Shown: positions 27,003-36,662 of the stretch, in pieces
Layout: the number at the start of each line of letters is the position of its first letter
How positions within the stretch are numbered: the first letter of the stretch is position 1
DNA from: Paenibacillus sp. FSL H3-0469
GTDB taxonomy: Bacteria; Bacillota; Bacilli; Paenibacillales; Paenibacillaceae
DNA: 64,000 nt
Direction of reading: 5' to 3'
Assembly (NCBI RefSeq): GCF_038051945.1
Contig: NZ_CP150302.1
Location: 6,510,001 to 6,574,000, forward strand
Notes under the pieces: model-generated
Told to the model about the DNA's origin: nothing
The model's database searches: none
What the model saw: only the letters and a program-made list of their open reading frames with translations
Position numbers and translations under genes: made by a program

Positions 27003-27031
27003 GTGCAATGGCGAAACGCTTCCATTATAAT
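27003..27031 (+). promoter_or_regulatory. Putative ptsH promoter with cre-like box
   Basis: GTGCAA, 17-bp spacer, TATAAT in the ptsG-ptsH gap. The spacer contains a palindromic cre-like sequence (TGGCGAAACGCTTCCA, 27009-27024; one mismatch to the consensus when read on the other strand). CcpA control of an internal ptsHI promoter is an inference. Confidence 0.45.
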
Positions 27032-27099
27032 GAAGGGGAGCGCAAGCCTTCACTATAATTCACCATCCCAAATTAACAGAAAGCGAGTTGGATTATATT

Positions 27100-27375
27100 A
27101 TGCAAACAACTTTCAGAATTATTGACGAAGACGGAATTCACGCACGCCCGGCAACAGCGCTGGTAAATACAGCTACAAAATTCAAAGGCACTGAAGCTTT
27201 TGCAGAAGCTAAAGGTAAAAAAGTTACCCTTAAATCCATCCTGGGCGTTCTGTCCCTGGGCCTTGAAGCAGGAGATACCCTGACTCTTATTACTGAAGGC
27301 AGTGAAGAAGCAGAAGCACTGAACGCGCTGCAGGAGGTTATGGTTAAAGAAGGGCTGGGAGAAGTTCATGAATAA
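27100..27375 (+). CDS. ptsH: Phosphocarrier protein HPr
   Basis: A 91-residue general PTS phosphocarrier that passes phosphate from enzyme I to the sugar-specific enzymes. The catalytic H14 lies in GIHARPAT. The regulatory S46 in LKSILGVLSLG is the HPr kinase target that triggers CcpA-dependent catabolite repression. The ATG at 27100 gives the family length. An in-frame TTG at 27088 is less likely. The end overlaps ptsI by eight bases. Confidence 0.97.
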   Translation: MQTTFRIIDEDGIHARPATALVNTATKFKGTEAFAEAKGKKVTLKSILGVLSLGLEAGDTLTLITEGSEEAEALNALQEVMVKEGLGEVHE

Positions 27376-29080
27376 AATTTCAGGAATCGCGGCTTCCGCA
27401 GGTATTGCAGTAGCCCGTGCCTTTATCCTGGAACACCCGGACTATACCATTACCAAAACAGCGGTCACGGATGTGGACGCTGAGCTTGCGAAGCTGCAGG
27501 ATGCCCTGGACAAATCCAGAGGCGAACTTCAGACCATCAAAGAGCGTACCTTGGCTGAGCTTGGCGAGAAGAAGGCGGAGATTTTCGAATCACATCTGCT
27601 GATCCTTGATGACCCTGAGCTCCTTACCCCTGTAATGGACAAAATCCGTGAGGAATCGGTAAATGCGGACTTCGCACTGAATGAAGTAGCTACTCAATTC
27701 GTGGAAATGTTCCAGAACATGAAGAGCGCATACCTGCAGGAACGTGCAGCCGATATGCGTGACGTAACCAAACGTGTGCTGAACCACCTGCTTGGCATTC
27801 ACTATGTGAGCCCGGCTGAGATCAGTGAAGAGGTTATCGTTATTGCCCTGGATCTGACCCCATCGGATACAGCGCAGCTTAACCGCAACTTCGTCAAAGG
27901 CTTCACCACCAATATTGGCGGACGGACTTCCCATTCGGCCATTATGGCCCGTTCCCTGGAGATTCCGGCGGTTGTGGGCACGAAGAACGTGATGTCGCTG
28001 GTCAAAGCAGGCGATCTGGTCATCGTGGATGGTCTGAGCGGAGATGTGCTGATCAACCCTTCAGAAGCTGAGGTTGCCGAGTATAGAGCGAAGCAGGAAG
28101 CTTACGATCTTCAGATTGCTGAATGGAAAAAGCTCCGCGACGAGCCGACGGTATCAGCCGACGGCAAGCATGTAGAGCTGGCAGCCAACATCGGGACTCC
28201 GAATGATGTGACTGGCGTTATTGAGAACGGCGGCGAAGGTGTAGGTCTGTACCGCACCGAGTTCCTCTATATGGGCCGCGATAAGCTGCCTTCCGAAGAG
28301 ATCCAGTATAACGCCTACAAGACCGTGCTTGAGAATATGCAAGGCAAGCCGGTAGTAGTACGTACGCTGGATATCGGCGGAGATAAGGAGCTGCCTTATC
28401 TGGAGCTGCCGAAGGAAATGAACCCGTTCCTCGGCTACCGTGCGATCCGACTCTGTCTGGACCGTCAGGATATCTTCCGCACCCAGCTGCGTGCCTTGCT
28501 CAGAGCAAGTGCCCACGGCGACCTGCGCATTATGTTCCCGATGATCGCTACCCTTGGTGAATTCCGTGCAGCCCGTGATCTGCTGCTGGAAGAGAAGGCC
28601 AAGCTGCGTGAAGAAGGCAAAGAAGTATCCGACAGCATCCAGTTGGGGATCATGGTAGAGATTCCTTCTACGGCTGTACTGGCGGATCAGTTCGCCAAGG
28701 AAGTGGATTTCTTCAGTATCGGAACCAACGACCTTATCCAATATACAATGGCTGCGGACCGTATGAATGAACAGGTATCGTACCTGTATCAGCCATACAA
28801 CCCGGCAATTCTGCGGCTGGTCAAAATCGTCATCGATGCTGCACACGCCGAAGGCAAATGGACCGGTATGTGCGGAGAAATGGCGGGGGATGCCACGGCT
28901 ATTCCTCTGCTGCTCGGTCTTGGCCTCGATGAATTCAGCATGAGCGCCACCTCCATTCTGCCAGCACGCAGCCAGATCTCGAAGCTGTCTGCGGCCGACA
29001 TGAAGGAAATGGCTGCCCAGGCCCTGCAGCTCGGCACAGCCGAGGAAGTAGCCGCACTGGTGCAATCCCGCGTGAACTAA
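27368..29080 (+). CDS. ptsI: PTS enzyme I (phosphoenolpyruvate-protein phosphotransferase)
   Basis: A 570-residue cytoplasmic enzyme that starts the PTS cascade by taking phosphate from PEP. The active histidine H189 lies in GGRTSHSAIMARS. PEP-binding features FRTEFLYMGRDKLPSE-like (LYRTEFLYMGR), GTNDLIQYTMAADR and the catalytic-region Cys in GMCGEMAGD are present. Length and overlap with ptsH are as in other Bacillales. A terminator lies about 80 bases downstream. Confidence 0.97.
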   Translation: MNKISGIAASAGIAVARAFILEHPDYTITKTAVTDVDAELAKLQDALDKSRGELQTIKERTLAELGEKKAEIFESHLLILDDPELLTPVMDKIREESVNADFALNEVATQFVEMFQNMKSAYLQERAADMRDVTKRVLNHLLGIHYVSPAEISEEVIVIALDLTPSDTAQLNRNFVKGFTTNIGGRTSHSAIMARSLEIPAVVGTKNVMSLVKAGDLVIVDGLSGDVLINPSEAEVAEYRAKQEAYDLQIAEWKKLRDEPTVSADGKHVELAANIGTPNDVTGVIENGGEGVGLYRTEFLYMGRDKLPSEEIQYNAYKTVLENMQGKPVVVRTLDIGGDKELPYLELPKEMNPFLGYRAIRLCLDRQDIFRTQLRALLRASAHGDLRIMFPMIATLGEFRAARDLLLEEKAKLREEGKEVSDSIQLGIMVEIPSTAVLADQFAKEVDFFSIGTNDLIQYTMAADRMNEQVSYLYQPYNPAILRLVKIVIDAAHAEGKWTGMCGEMAGDATAIPLLLGLGLDEFSMSATSILPARSQISKLSAADMKEMAAQALQLGTAEEVAALVQSRVN

Positions 29081-29162
29081 TTCGTTCTACTCTGGTTGAC
29101 TGCATTCCGCAGTTAGCTGCTCCCCGTAAGGGGAGCATTGGTTATAACTCCAACTACTTTAC

Positions 29163-29189
29163 AGCCTCCTTTACAGGGGGCTTTTTTTT
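29163..29189 (+). terminator. Terminator after ptsI
   Basis: AGCCTCC(T)/AGGGGGCT around TTAC followed by eight T. A second perfect hairpin GCTCCCC-GTAA-GGGGAGC lies at 29119-29136 without a T run and may protect the 3' end of the mRNA. Confidence 0.85.
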
Positions 29190-29282
29190 CGTGAAGTGAG
29201 TTGAATTTCAGCAAATTTGGAACCGCCCGTCCGGGCGTTATTTTATATAATGGGTCCATTACTTTCGGAGGGTGGAACCATT

Positions 29283-30527
29283 TTGCAGAGATTCAGTGCT
29301 TCACAGATTTATTTGCTCCATGTGTTCATGTTGTCGCTTGCGGCCAGTACGATATTTACAACCTACAGTATTTATTATGTAGTTGACCTTAAGCTGAATC
29401 CGCTTCAGCTGGTGCTGATTGGAACGGTGCTGGAGTTAACGGTGCTTGTGTTCGAGGGGATTACCGGAGTGGTCGCTGATACCTATAGCCGCAAGCTGTC
29501 CGTGATCATTGCCGTGTTCGTTGTGGGGAGTGCTTTTATCCTTGAAGGGAGCATTGTCTGGATCATGCACCCGGCTTCCCTGTTGCCTGCCTTCGGCTGG
29601 CTGCTGATCTCCCAGATGCTGTACGGGATTGGCTGGACCTTCCTGAGCGGGGCGGATACGGCATGGATCGTGGACGAGCTTGGAGAAGAGCAGACGGGAA
29701 GACTCTTCATGCGCTCCAAAATATTCGGCTTAAGCGCTTCCCTGCTGGGCATTGCGGTCAGCGTAGGATTATCCCATGTTGCGTCCAATCTTCCTTTTCT
29801 GGCGGGGGGAGTTATCTATTTCGTCCTGGGATTCATATTGATCCGGTACATGAAGGAGACCGGGTTCGTACGCCGGAAGCGTGAGCCGCAATCCTCCGCT
29901 ATCCGTGAGCTGGGTAAGACCTGGGCCAGCGGCGCCTCCATCCTGAGGCATCATCCGCTGCTCCTGCTGCTGACGGTTGTAACTTTATTCAGCGGTGCTG
30001 CGTCTGAAGGATATGACCGTCTGTGGCCAGTCTTTCTTATGAATGAGGTCGGGTTCCCGGAGATTGGTGTCTCGATGGCGGCTGGCTTCGGGCTGATCAG
30101 TGCGGCGACTACTATGCTGGGTGTGCTGGCTGTCTATATGGCCGGGAGAATCATTGATTTGCAAAAGGAACGCCAAGTAGCGGCCGCTTTGTTCCTCCTG
30201 ACATCCGTCCGTGCCTGCTGCATTATCATGGTGGCACTTGCGCCTAATTTCTACTGGGCGATCGGGGCGGTACTGCTCCTGGGGGTGGTCGGTTCGGTCA
30301 GCGACCCGATCTATACCACCTGGCTGAACACGAAGCTGCCCTCCCGGAACCGGGCTACACTCTTGTCGATGATCAGCCAGTCCGATGCCCTGGGCCAGAG
30401 CGCAGGCGGTCCGGTTGTAGGTTATATAGGCAGCCGGATCTCTATCAGAGCTTCGCTGCTGTCGGCGGGCTTCCTGCTGGTACCTGTCATTGTGTTATAC
30501 GGCAGGGTGCTGCGGAAGCGGTCCTGA
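29283..30527 (+). CDS. MFS transporter
   Basis: About 414 residues and twelve hydrophobic helices. The loop between helices 2 and 3 has the major-facilitator motif A variant GVVADTYSRKLS. The layout resembles drug or metabolite efflux permeases of the Firmicutes. No substrate is indicated. A TTG at 29283 is chosen because GGAGGGTGG lies 8 bases upstream. A longer frame from 29217 lacks a ribosome site and would run through a TATAAT box at 29246. Confidence 0.85.
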   Translation: MQRFSASQIYLLHVFMLSLAASTIFTTYSIYYVVDLKLNPLQLVLIGTVLELTVLVFEGITGVVADTYSRKLSVIIAVFVVGSAFILEGSIVWIMHPASLLPAFGWLLISQMLYGIGWTFLSGADTAWIVDELGEEQTGRLFMRSKIFGLSASLLGIAVSVGLSHVASNLPFLAGGVIYFVLGFILIRYMKETGFVRRKREPQSSAIRELGKTWASGASILRHHPLLLLLTVVTLFSGAASEGYDRLWPVFLMNEVGFPEIGVSMAAGFGLISAATTMLGVLAVYMAGRIIDLQKERQVAAALFLLTSVRACCIIMVALAPNFYWAIGAVLLLGVVGSVSDPIYTTWLNTKLPSRNRATLLSMISQSDALGQSAGGPVVGYIGSRISIRASLLSAGFLLVPVIVLYGRVLRKRS

Positions 30528-30855
30528 TGTTTTGGATTATTTTACAATTGTCAAGGAGCCGCTGGACAAGTATACTTTCGGTTAACTAGCACCTATAATT
30601 TAAATAGCTTAAATCCCCGGCTATCCATGCCGATATAAGGATATATCCGGTGACACAATTCACCCTTAACCCAGACCTGTGAACATACTGTTACATATTA
30701 TATAAAGAACCCTATGTAGCAATTCCGGCGTCATCCGCTTGCAGAGCTGTGCAAGTACAAAGTATTAGTTAAGGAGAATGTGGACATAGCTTGATAGTAA
30801 TAGAATGATAGTTCTCCGGGAGTATTACGGATGAGCGTAGGGATGGTGAATAGCA
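30528..30855 (+). promoter_or_regulatory. Long leader of the pullulanase gene with sigma-A promoter
   Basis: TTGTCA (30548-30553), 17-bp spacer, TATACT (30571-30576) form a good promoter about 280 bp before the pullulanase ATG. A TATAAT at 30594 may be a second -10 box. An imperfect hairpin CGATATA-AGGA-TATATCCG lies at 30631-30649. No small gene, T-box or known riboswitch was recognised in the long leader. Confidence 0.5.
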
Positions 30856-33255
30856 ATGAGCAGCAATTATATACAAGCAGAACAAGAAATCGATACCTAT
30901 CAAGGCAAAGACCTCGGCTTAACCTACACAGCGGAATACTGTGTATTTAAGATCTGGGCGCCGACAGCCTTTACAGTGTCGCTCGTATTATATGCTACAG
31001 GCGGAAACGGACTGACTCCGCAGACCGCAGATTACAAGGACAGCGGCAAAATTCTTAGTATGGAGCGTGCTGAAGGCGGAGTATGGACGATCCAGGTGCC
31101 CGGTAACCTCAAGGGAAAATATTATATGTACCGCGCCGTATTTGCCGACGGGTCGATTAATGAAGCGGCCGATCCTTATGCAGTAGCTGTATCGGCCAAT
31201 GGAACGCGGACGGCTATCGTGGATTTGTCCGAGACTAACCCGGACGGCTGGGAGAGCGATGCTTCTCCTGGGCTGCCGCATCCGGCAGATGCTGTAATCT
31301 ATGAGCTGCATGTCCGCGATTTCTCGTCAGACCCTGGCTCCGGTCTGACGTATAAGGGGAAATTCAAGGCCTTCACCGAGACCGGCCTGCGGGATGAAGC
31401 GGGTCATCCGCTGGGCATTGATCATCTGGCTGAGCTGGGCATCACGCATGTTCATCTGCTGCCGGTGTTCGATTATCAGACGGTGGATGAGCTGGGCAAG
31501 CCAGGAGAAGAACCGGCGTCCTCCATCTTCACAGACTATAACTGGGGCTACGACCCCCAGCACTATAATGTGCCGGAAGGCTCCTACAGCACAGACCCGG
31601 CTAACCCGCTTAGCCGTATCCGGGAATTCAAGGAGATGGTTCAGGCGCTGCACAGCCGCGGCATCTCGGTGATTATGGACGTCGTCTACAATCATACCTA
31701 TGGGTTCCAGAAGGGACCCTTCCAGCCGCTGGTGCCGGACTATTACTACCGCCATGATCAGAGCGGCCGGCTCTCTAACGGCTCGGGCGTGGGCAATGAG
31801 CTGGCTACAGAACGGCCGATGGTCCGCAAGTATATCAAGGATTCCCTGTCCTACTGGGCTAAGGAGTACCATATTGACGGGTTCCGCTTCGATCTGATGG
31901 GGCTGATGGACAGCGTGACCATGCGCGAGATTACCGAGGAACTGCGGCTGGAGATTAATCCGGGGCTGCTGATCTATGGTGAGCCGTGGACAGGCGGCGA
32001 CTCGCCGCTTGCCGCCAAGACGCTGAAGGGCGTGCAGCGCGGCAAAGGCTACGCCGTCTTCAACGACAACTTCCGCGCGGCCATCAAGGGAGACAGTGAC
32101 GGCTGGGGCAAAGGCTTCGTGACCGGGGAATACGGCAAAGAAGGTGCGATCGCGTCCGGGGTGAGCGGGGCGATTCATGAATTCACCGATGCGCCTACAG
32201 AGACTGTGAACTATGTAACTGCACATGATAATCTCAACCTGTGGGACAAAATTCTGGCTACCCGGGGACTTCGCGGGGAAGCCGGACTGCCGGAGCTTGA
32301 GGGCGGCAAGCTGCGGGGCGGCGGGGATCTCAAGGCCGCAGTAGAGCAGGCGAATCCGTATGTGGGAGTAGATCCCGAGAATGTGCTGGAACATGAGACG
32401 GTACGCCGTTCGTTGCTGGCTAACGGAATCATTCTGACCTCGCAGGGAATTCCGTTCCTCCATGCCGGGGATGAGCTGCTGCGCAGCAAATACGGAGATC
32501 ATAACAGCTATCGCAGCCCGGACTGCATCAATGCGATCCGCTGGGAGAACAAAAGCAAATTCATTGCAGTATTTCAATATTACAAAGGTCTGATTGAGCT
32601 GCGCCGGACACATCCAGCCTTCCGCCTGCACGGGCGTCAGGAGATTGAACGCAGTCTGGAGTTCCTGCGCTGTGACAGCGGAGTCGTTGCCTACAGACTG
32701 AAGGACCATGCTGGCGGAGATACATGGAATAATATCGTGGTGATCTATAATGCCAATATGGAGCCGGTCACCCAGTGCCTCCCGGAGACCTCCGGCTGCT
32801 GGAACATCGTAGTTGATCATACCCATGCCGGACCGGAGGCCTTCCGGCAGACGGACAACGGCAGTGTAGAGGTCGCAGGACTGTCGATGATGGTACTCTA
32901 TGATAAATACGGGGAGCCCGAGCCAAGATCGAAGATTGTAGAAGTTCATTATGACCGCCCGGACGGCGATTACCGGGGCTGGAATCTCTGGGTGTGGGGT
33001 ACAGGCATTCAGGATGGGCAACGGGACTTCCAGCACATGGAGGAGGGTCATGCCGTAGCACGGATTGAAGTGCTGCCGGGGACCTCCACGATAGGCTACG
33101 TCCTCCGGCTGAACGACTGGGAGGAGAAGGACGGCACCGCTGACCGCTTCATCGACTGCTCAGGCAGCGGGGAGCAGGTTATCAAGGTGACCGTTCGGGA
33201 GCGAAGTCCAGAGCATAGGACAGAGCTGGCTGATCCTTTGCAGCAGACCAGCTAG
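30856..33255 (+). CDS. pulA: Type I pullulanase (GH13) with C-terminal CBM41-like module
   Basis: A 799-residue alpha-1,6-debranching enzyme for pullulan, amylopectin or glycogen. An N-terminal CBM48-type beta-sandwich (about 15-130) precedes the TIM barrel. The type I signature YNWGYDP is at 228-234, and the catalytic residues are D346 (GFRFDLMG), E376 (YGEPW) and D458 (TAHDN). Residues about 693-790 (HYDRPDGDYRGWNLWVWG) form a pullulanase-associated starch-binding module, which usually sits at the N-terminus. There is no signal peptide, so it probably acts in the cytoplasm like AmyX on imported maltodextrins or glycogen. Confidence 0.93.
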   Translation: MSSNYIQAEQEIDTYQGKDLGLTYTAEYCVFKIWAPTAFTVSLVLYATGGNGLTPQTADYKDSGKILSMERAEGGVWTIQVPGNLKGKYYMYRAVFADGSINEAADPYAVAVSANGTRTAIVDLSETNPDGWESDASPGLPHPADAVIYELHVRDFSSDPGSGLTYKGKFKAFTETGLRDEAGHPLGIDHLAELGITHVHLLPVFDYQTVDELGKPGEEPASSIFTDYNWGYDPQHYNVPEGSYSTDPANPLSRIREFKEMVQALHSRGISVIMDVVYNHTYGFQKGPFQPLVPDYYYRHDQSGRLSNGSGVGNELATERPMVRKYIKDSLSYWAKEYHIDGFRFDLMGLMDSVTMREITEELRLEINPGLLIYGEPWTGGDSPLAAKTLKGVQRGKGYAVFNDNFRAAIKGDSDGWGKGFVTGEYGKEGAIASGVSGAIHEFTDAPTETVNYVTAHDNLNLWDKILATRGLRGEAGLPELEGGKLRGGGDLKAAVEQANPYVGVDPENVLEHETVRRSLLANGIILTSQGIPFLHAGDELLRSKYGDHNSYRSPDCINAIRWENKSKFIAVFQYYKGLIELRRTHPAFRLHGRQEIERSLEFLRCDSGVVAYRLKDHAGGDTWNNIVVIYNANMEPVTQCLPETSGCWNIVVDHTHAGPEAFRQTDNGSVEVAGLSMMVLYDKYGEPEPRSKIVEVHYDRPDGDYRGWNLWVWGTGIQDGQRDFQHMEEGHAVARIEVLPGTSTIGYVLRLNDWEEKDGTADRFIDCSGSGEQVIKVTVRERSPEHRTELADPLQQTS

Positions 33256-33264
33256 AACATAAGA

Positions 33265-33315
33265 AGAGCTGATTAGTTCCATCTCCTGTGGGAGGGGAGC
33301 TAATCAGCTCTTTTT
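33265..33315 (+). terminator. Terminator of the pullulanase gene, perhaps bidirectional
   Basis: Twelve-base perfect stem AGAGCTGATTAG/CTAATCAGCTCT followed by TTTT. The convergent GGDEF gene ends 40 bases further on and may use the same hairpin. Confidence 0.9.
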
Positions 33316-33354
33316 GGCTAGGAGTTATAGATAGGGAGTCAACTTCTGACAGTG

Positions 33355-34965
33355 CTAGTTCCGCTGATCACTGTACTTCTTATCCACATGCTCACTGTAC
33401 AGGTTAGCCTCATTGCCGCCATGGTTCTTGGAGCGGTACATCGCAAGATCGGCGGCACGGAGCAGCTCGTTGATGCTGCTGCCGTGCTGCGGGTACAGAG
33501 CCACGCCGATGCTGGCAGAGGTGTGGAAGCTGGAGCCCTGGTTGACGGACCAGGATTTGTTGAACAGCTGGAGCAGACGGTTCAGCAGCTCGTCCAGCAT
33601 TTGCGGGCTGGTGAAACGGTGCAGCACCACGGCGAATTCATCCCCGCCGATCCGGAAGGCCTGGCCGGAGCCCTTCACGGTCTGCTGCAGCTCCCGGGAG
33701 AGCAGCTGCAGGAATTCATCTCCGGCCAGATGGCCGAGCGTATCATTCAGCTGCTTGAACCGGTCGCAGTCCAGCAGCGCAACGGCGATCTCCTGCCGGC
33801 GGTCCTCGGGCTGGTTGATCAGGTTCTCCATGTACATTTTGAAATGGGCACGGTTGGGAATCGCCGTCAGATGATCATAGAAGGCCAGCTTGTGCAGCCG
33901 CTCCTCATATTGCTTGCGCTGGGTAATCTCACGCGAGACCAGCATGAACTGTGCCGGGAAATTACGGCTGCCTGCAATCGGGGTAACCTTGGTCTCCAGC
34001 CATACCCAATGCCCTTCGGCCGAGCGCATGCGCAGCTCGGATATTCTCGGGGAAGACTGCACCACGCTCTTGAGCTTGGCCCAGGAGATCTCGGCTTCAC
34101 GGATATAGTTGGAGAGCGGCGCCCCTTTGCTTGGCACATAGCCCAGTGCAGTTGCATGGGAAGGAGAGGCATACAGGATCAGACCGTCCGGATCTGTCAG
34201 CACAATGAAGTCGGACATCGTCTCACCGATCAGCTGGTAGAGCGATTGCTCGTCCTGCATTTCGTTCTGCAGGGAGATCAGCCTGCGGCTGAGATAGATG
34301 ATAACCAGAACAAGCAGGAACAGGAATACAGAGTAGACGGCGAACAGGGAGCTTTTGAGATTATTGAACTCTGTCATTACCTGGCTTGCATAGGTATCAA
34401 TCTTGTCCTCTGCCTGATTCAGGCTTTCCCGTACTTCATTCAGCTCCGTATGTATGGTGAGGGCAGAATAGGAGGCAGGGTTCCAGCTCTTCTGAACCCG
34501 CTGCGAGATCAGCTCCCGGCCGTTATCCCTCCATGCGGTAAGCGTGGTTCCGAAGTGATCCAGCTCATTCCTCAGCTCGTCCAGCAGCAGCTCGCTCTGC
34601 TTCATTCCATTGAACGGGCTCTTCACCGCATTCAGATTGTAGCGGGCGGTATTGACGCGCTGCAGCGCCTGAGCATTATTGTCTTCGAATTCCTGTGACA
34701 GTGTACTGCGCTGCGCGCTGGTCAGCGTCCCGCCGACTGTGGTCTGAAGCGCTAGGGCTGCCTGATACAGATCGCGGTCGGCATTCAGAATGAGCTCGGA
34801 ATTCTGGTAGACATCACTGTATAAGGAATCGGATAATTTGTTCATCGTATGATTCAGAATCAGCAGGGAGGCCACACTGATCCCAACCAGAAGAACGGTG
34901 ATGGACGTGAATAATATAATCAGTCTGCGTGTACTTGTGTTTTCCGAAAAAACGGCCACTGTCAT
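33355..34965 (-). CDS. Membrane PAS-GGDEF protein, probable diguanylate cyclase
   Basis: About 536 residues. Two membrane helices (about 15-37 and 205-225) flank an extracytoplasmic helical sensor of about 170 residues. A PAS domain (about 245-360, ending FMLVSREITQRKQYEE) and a GGDEF domain follow (DHLTAIPNRAHF, FRIGGDEFAVVLHR), so synthesis of c-di-GMP is likely. There is no EAL domain. The start is uncertain. GGGGAGAGG lies directly before the ATG at 34965, so the GTG at 34959 may be the true start. A longer ATG at 34998 has no ribosome site. Confidence 0.88.
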   Translation of the reverse strand: MTVAVFSENTSTRRLIILFTSITVLLVGISVASLLILNHTMNKLSDSLYSDVYQNSELILNADRDLYQAALALQTTVGGTLTSAQRSTLSQEFEDNNAQALQRVNTARYNLNAVKSPFNGMKQSELLLDELRNELDHFGTTLTAWRDNGRELISQRVQKSWNPASYSALTIHTELNEVRESLNQAEDKIDTYASQVMTEFNNLKSSLFAVYSVFLFLLVLVIIYLSRRLISLQNEMQDEQSLYQLIGETMSDFIVLTDPDGLILYASPSHATALGYVPSKGAPLSNYIREAEISWAKLKSVVQSSPRISELRMRSAEGHWVWLETKVTPIAGSRNFPAQFMLVSREITQRKQYEERLHKLAFYDHLTAIPNRAHFKMYMENLINQPEDRRQEIAVALLDCDRFKQLNDTLGHLAGDEFLQLLSRELQQTVKGSGQAFRIGGDEFAVVLHRFTSPQMLDELLNRLLQLFNKSWSVNQGSSFHTSASIGVALYPQHGSSINELLRAADLAMYRSKNHGGNEANLYSEHVDKKYSDQRN

Positions 34966-35413
34966 CCTCTCCCCGCACAGAACTTTTGCAAATCTCATGG
35001 GTGTAGCTTTGGTGCATGCGAAACTTATCCTTATGCGGAATATGGCTTCATGCAGGCATGTAAGAGAGTATACGTTAGCGAGTCCTAGAGAGCAGGGGAA
35101 GAAAGAGGCAATAGACAGAATAGCTTCCGGTTAGATCGCGGTTTCTTTTCACCAGTATATAGGACATCCCTTAAGCAGAGCAATTGCTGAAAAAATAATA
35201 AGCCCCGTCAGCTTCCGCTGCGGATGCACAGGCCGAGAAGCAGACCCTGGAGCCGGAGTGGAAACAGTGGAGACATATCCGTTACAGCCGATACCAAGAA
35301 CTAGTATGTATACTTAACTACTATGTAGAGATATTGTGACCTTTGAGTCCTATTACCCACTTTTACTGCAAACGATACCCCTGTGGTATCAATTGTGCAT
35401 TAAAAATATAACA
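34966..35413. other. Intergenic region without recognised genes
   Basis: About 450 bp between the GGDEF gene and the terminator of the exporter operon. On the minus strand TTGCTC-16 bp-TATATA (35156-35183) is a weak candidate promoter for the GGDEF gene. The remainder is AT-rich near 35310-35410 and shows no ribosome site with a credible coding frame. Confidence 0.5.
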
Positions 35414-35451
35414 GAAAAATCCGCCAGCCCAGGAATCTGAGACCAGCGGAT
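35414..35451 (-). terminator. Terminator of the YknXYZ-like operon (minus strand)
   Basis: On the minus strand ATCCGC pairs with GCGGAT and TTTTC follows. A further CAGCAG/CTGCTG hairpin lies between it and the stop codon. Confidence 0.75.
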
Positions 35452-35489
35452 GGAACAGCAGATTATAAACTGCTGGGTATAGGAGGATG

Positions 35490-36662
35490 CTACTCGTTGC
35501 GCAATGCATAGATAGGGCGCATTCTTGCAGCCTTGCTTGCAGGAATCATTCCGAAGAGGACACCGATCATCAAGGAGAAAGAAAAGGAGATCAGCACCAT
35601 ATTCCAGGAGGGCGCCACATTCAAGGCGGTATAATGACCGACAGCCCAGCTGGCGCCAAGTCCCAATGCGACTCCGATCAGACCCCCGGTTCCGCTTAAG
35701 ACTACGGACTCGATCATGAACTGCATCATAATGTTCTTTTTTTTGGCCCCGATGGCCTTGCGGATGCCGATCTCTCTGGTTCGCTCATTGACTGAGACAA
35801 TCATAATGTTCATAATCCCTATCCCGCCTACAAATAACGAAATACCTGCGATACCGCCAAGGGCCATGGACAGAGTGGAGCTGGTCTCATTCACCGTTTC
35901 CAGCATCTCCCGTGAATCAAAGACAGAGTAGGCATTCTCCGCTGCACTGAATTTGGCTGTAAGGCTGGCCTCCAGCTTGGTTTTGACCTCATCCACATTG
36001 TCATTGGAAGTGGTGGTGAGCGTAATGGAGCGGACGCCCTTGCTCTGCAGGAACCGTTCGGCTGTAGAGATGGGGATCAGCAGCTTCTCGTCGCTTGAAC
36101 CGACGCTGGTGGAGCCTTTACTCTCCAGCAACCCGACGATCTTGAAGCTGCTTCCGTTGATCTGTACCTTTTGGCCTACAGGATTATCTGTACCGAATAG
36201 ATCCTCCGCTGTATCTGATCCGATTAACGCAACCTTCTGCCGGTATTCTGTATCCATCTCAAGCAGGAATCTTCCGGATTGCACATGGAAATCCTGGACC
36301 TCTTCGTAGGCAGGTGTAATGCCTTCTACGGATACGGAAACGTTCTCGGTACCGTGCTTGGCGGTTACGTTCCCGGAGATTATCGGGGATACATTATCCA
36401 CCCCTTCAATCTCACCAAGGGCCAGGGCCTCCTCGTAGGTTAGCGAAGTGGTGGCTCCGCGGCCCGTAATGTTGACGGTCAGCTGGTTAGTTCCCAGGGA
36501 GCTTAGGGACTCTGTAATCTGCGAGGTGGTGCCCTGGCCCACAGCGACAAGTGCAATGACGGAGGAGACCCCGATAATAATGCCCAGCATGGTAAGAAAG
36601 GCTCTTATTTTGCTGCTCAGAATACTTTTGAAGGCCATTTTCATACTCTGGTACAGCATCAT
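35490..36662 (-). CDS. MacB-type ABC transporter permease (YknZ-like)
   Basis: 390 residues. One N-terminal helix (about 22-44, FLTMLGIIIGVSSVIALVAVG) is followed by a large extracytoplasmic MacB core domain (about 50-260) and three C-terminal FtsX-type helices (GGIAGISLFVGGIGIMNIM, then VVLSGTGGLIGVALGLG and ISFSFSLMIGVLFGMIPA). Such proteins work as mechanotransmitters that push substrate through a partner adaptor. They do not carry it across the membrane themselves. It begins inside the ATPase stop (ATGA overlap). In B. subtilis YknXYZ protects against the SDP toxin; the role here is unproved. Confidence 0.92.
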   Translation of the reverse strand: MMLYQSMKMAFKSILSSKIRAFLTMLGIIIGVSSVIALVAVGQGTTSQITESLSSLGTNQLTVNITGRGATTSLTYEEALALGEIEGVDNVSPIISGNVTAKHGTENVSVSVEGITPAYEEVQDFHVQSGRFLLEMDTEYRQKVALIGSDTAEDLFGTDNPVGQKVQINGSSFKIVGLLESKGSTSVGSSDEKLLIPISTAERFLQSKGVRSITLTTTSNDNVDEVKTKLEASLTAKFSAAENAYSVFDSREMLETVNETSSTLSMALGGIAGISLFVGGIGIMNIMIVSVNERTREIGIRKAIGAKKKNIMMQFMIESVVLSGTGGLIGVALGLGASWAVGHYTALNVAPSWNMVLISFSFSLMIGVLFGMIPASKAARMRPIYALRNE

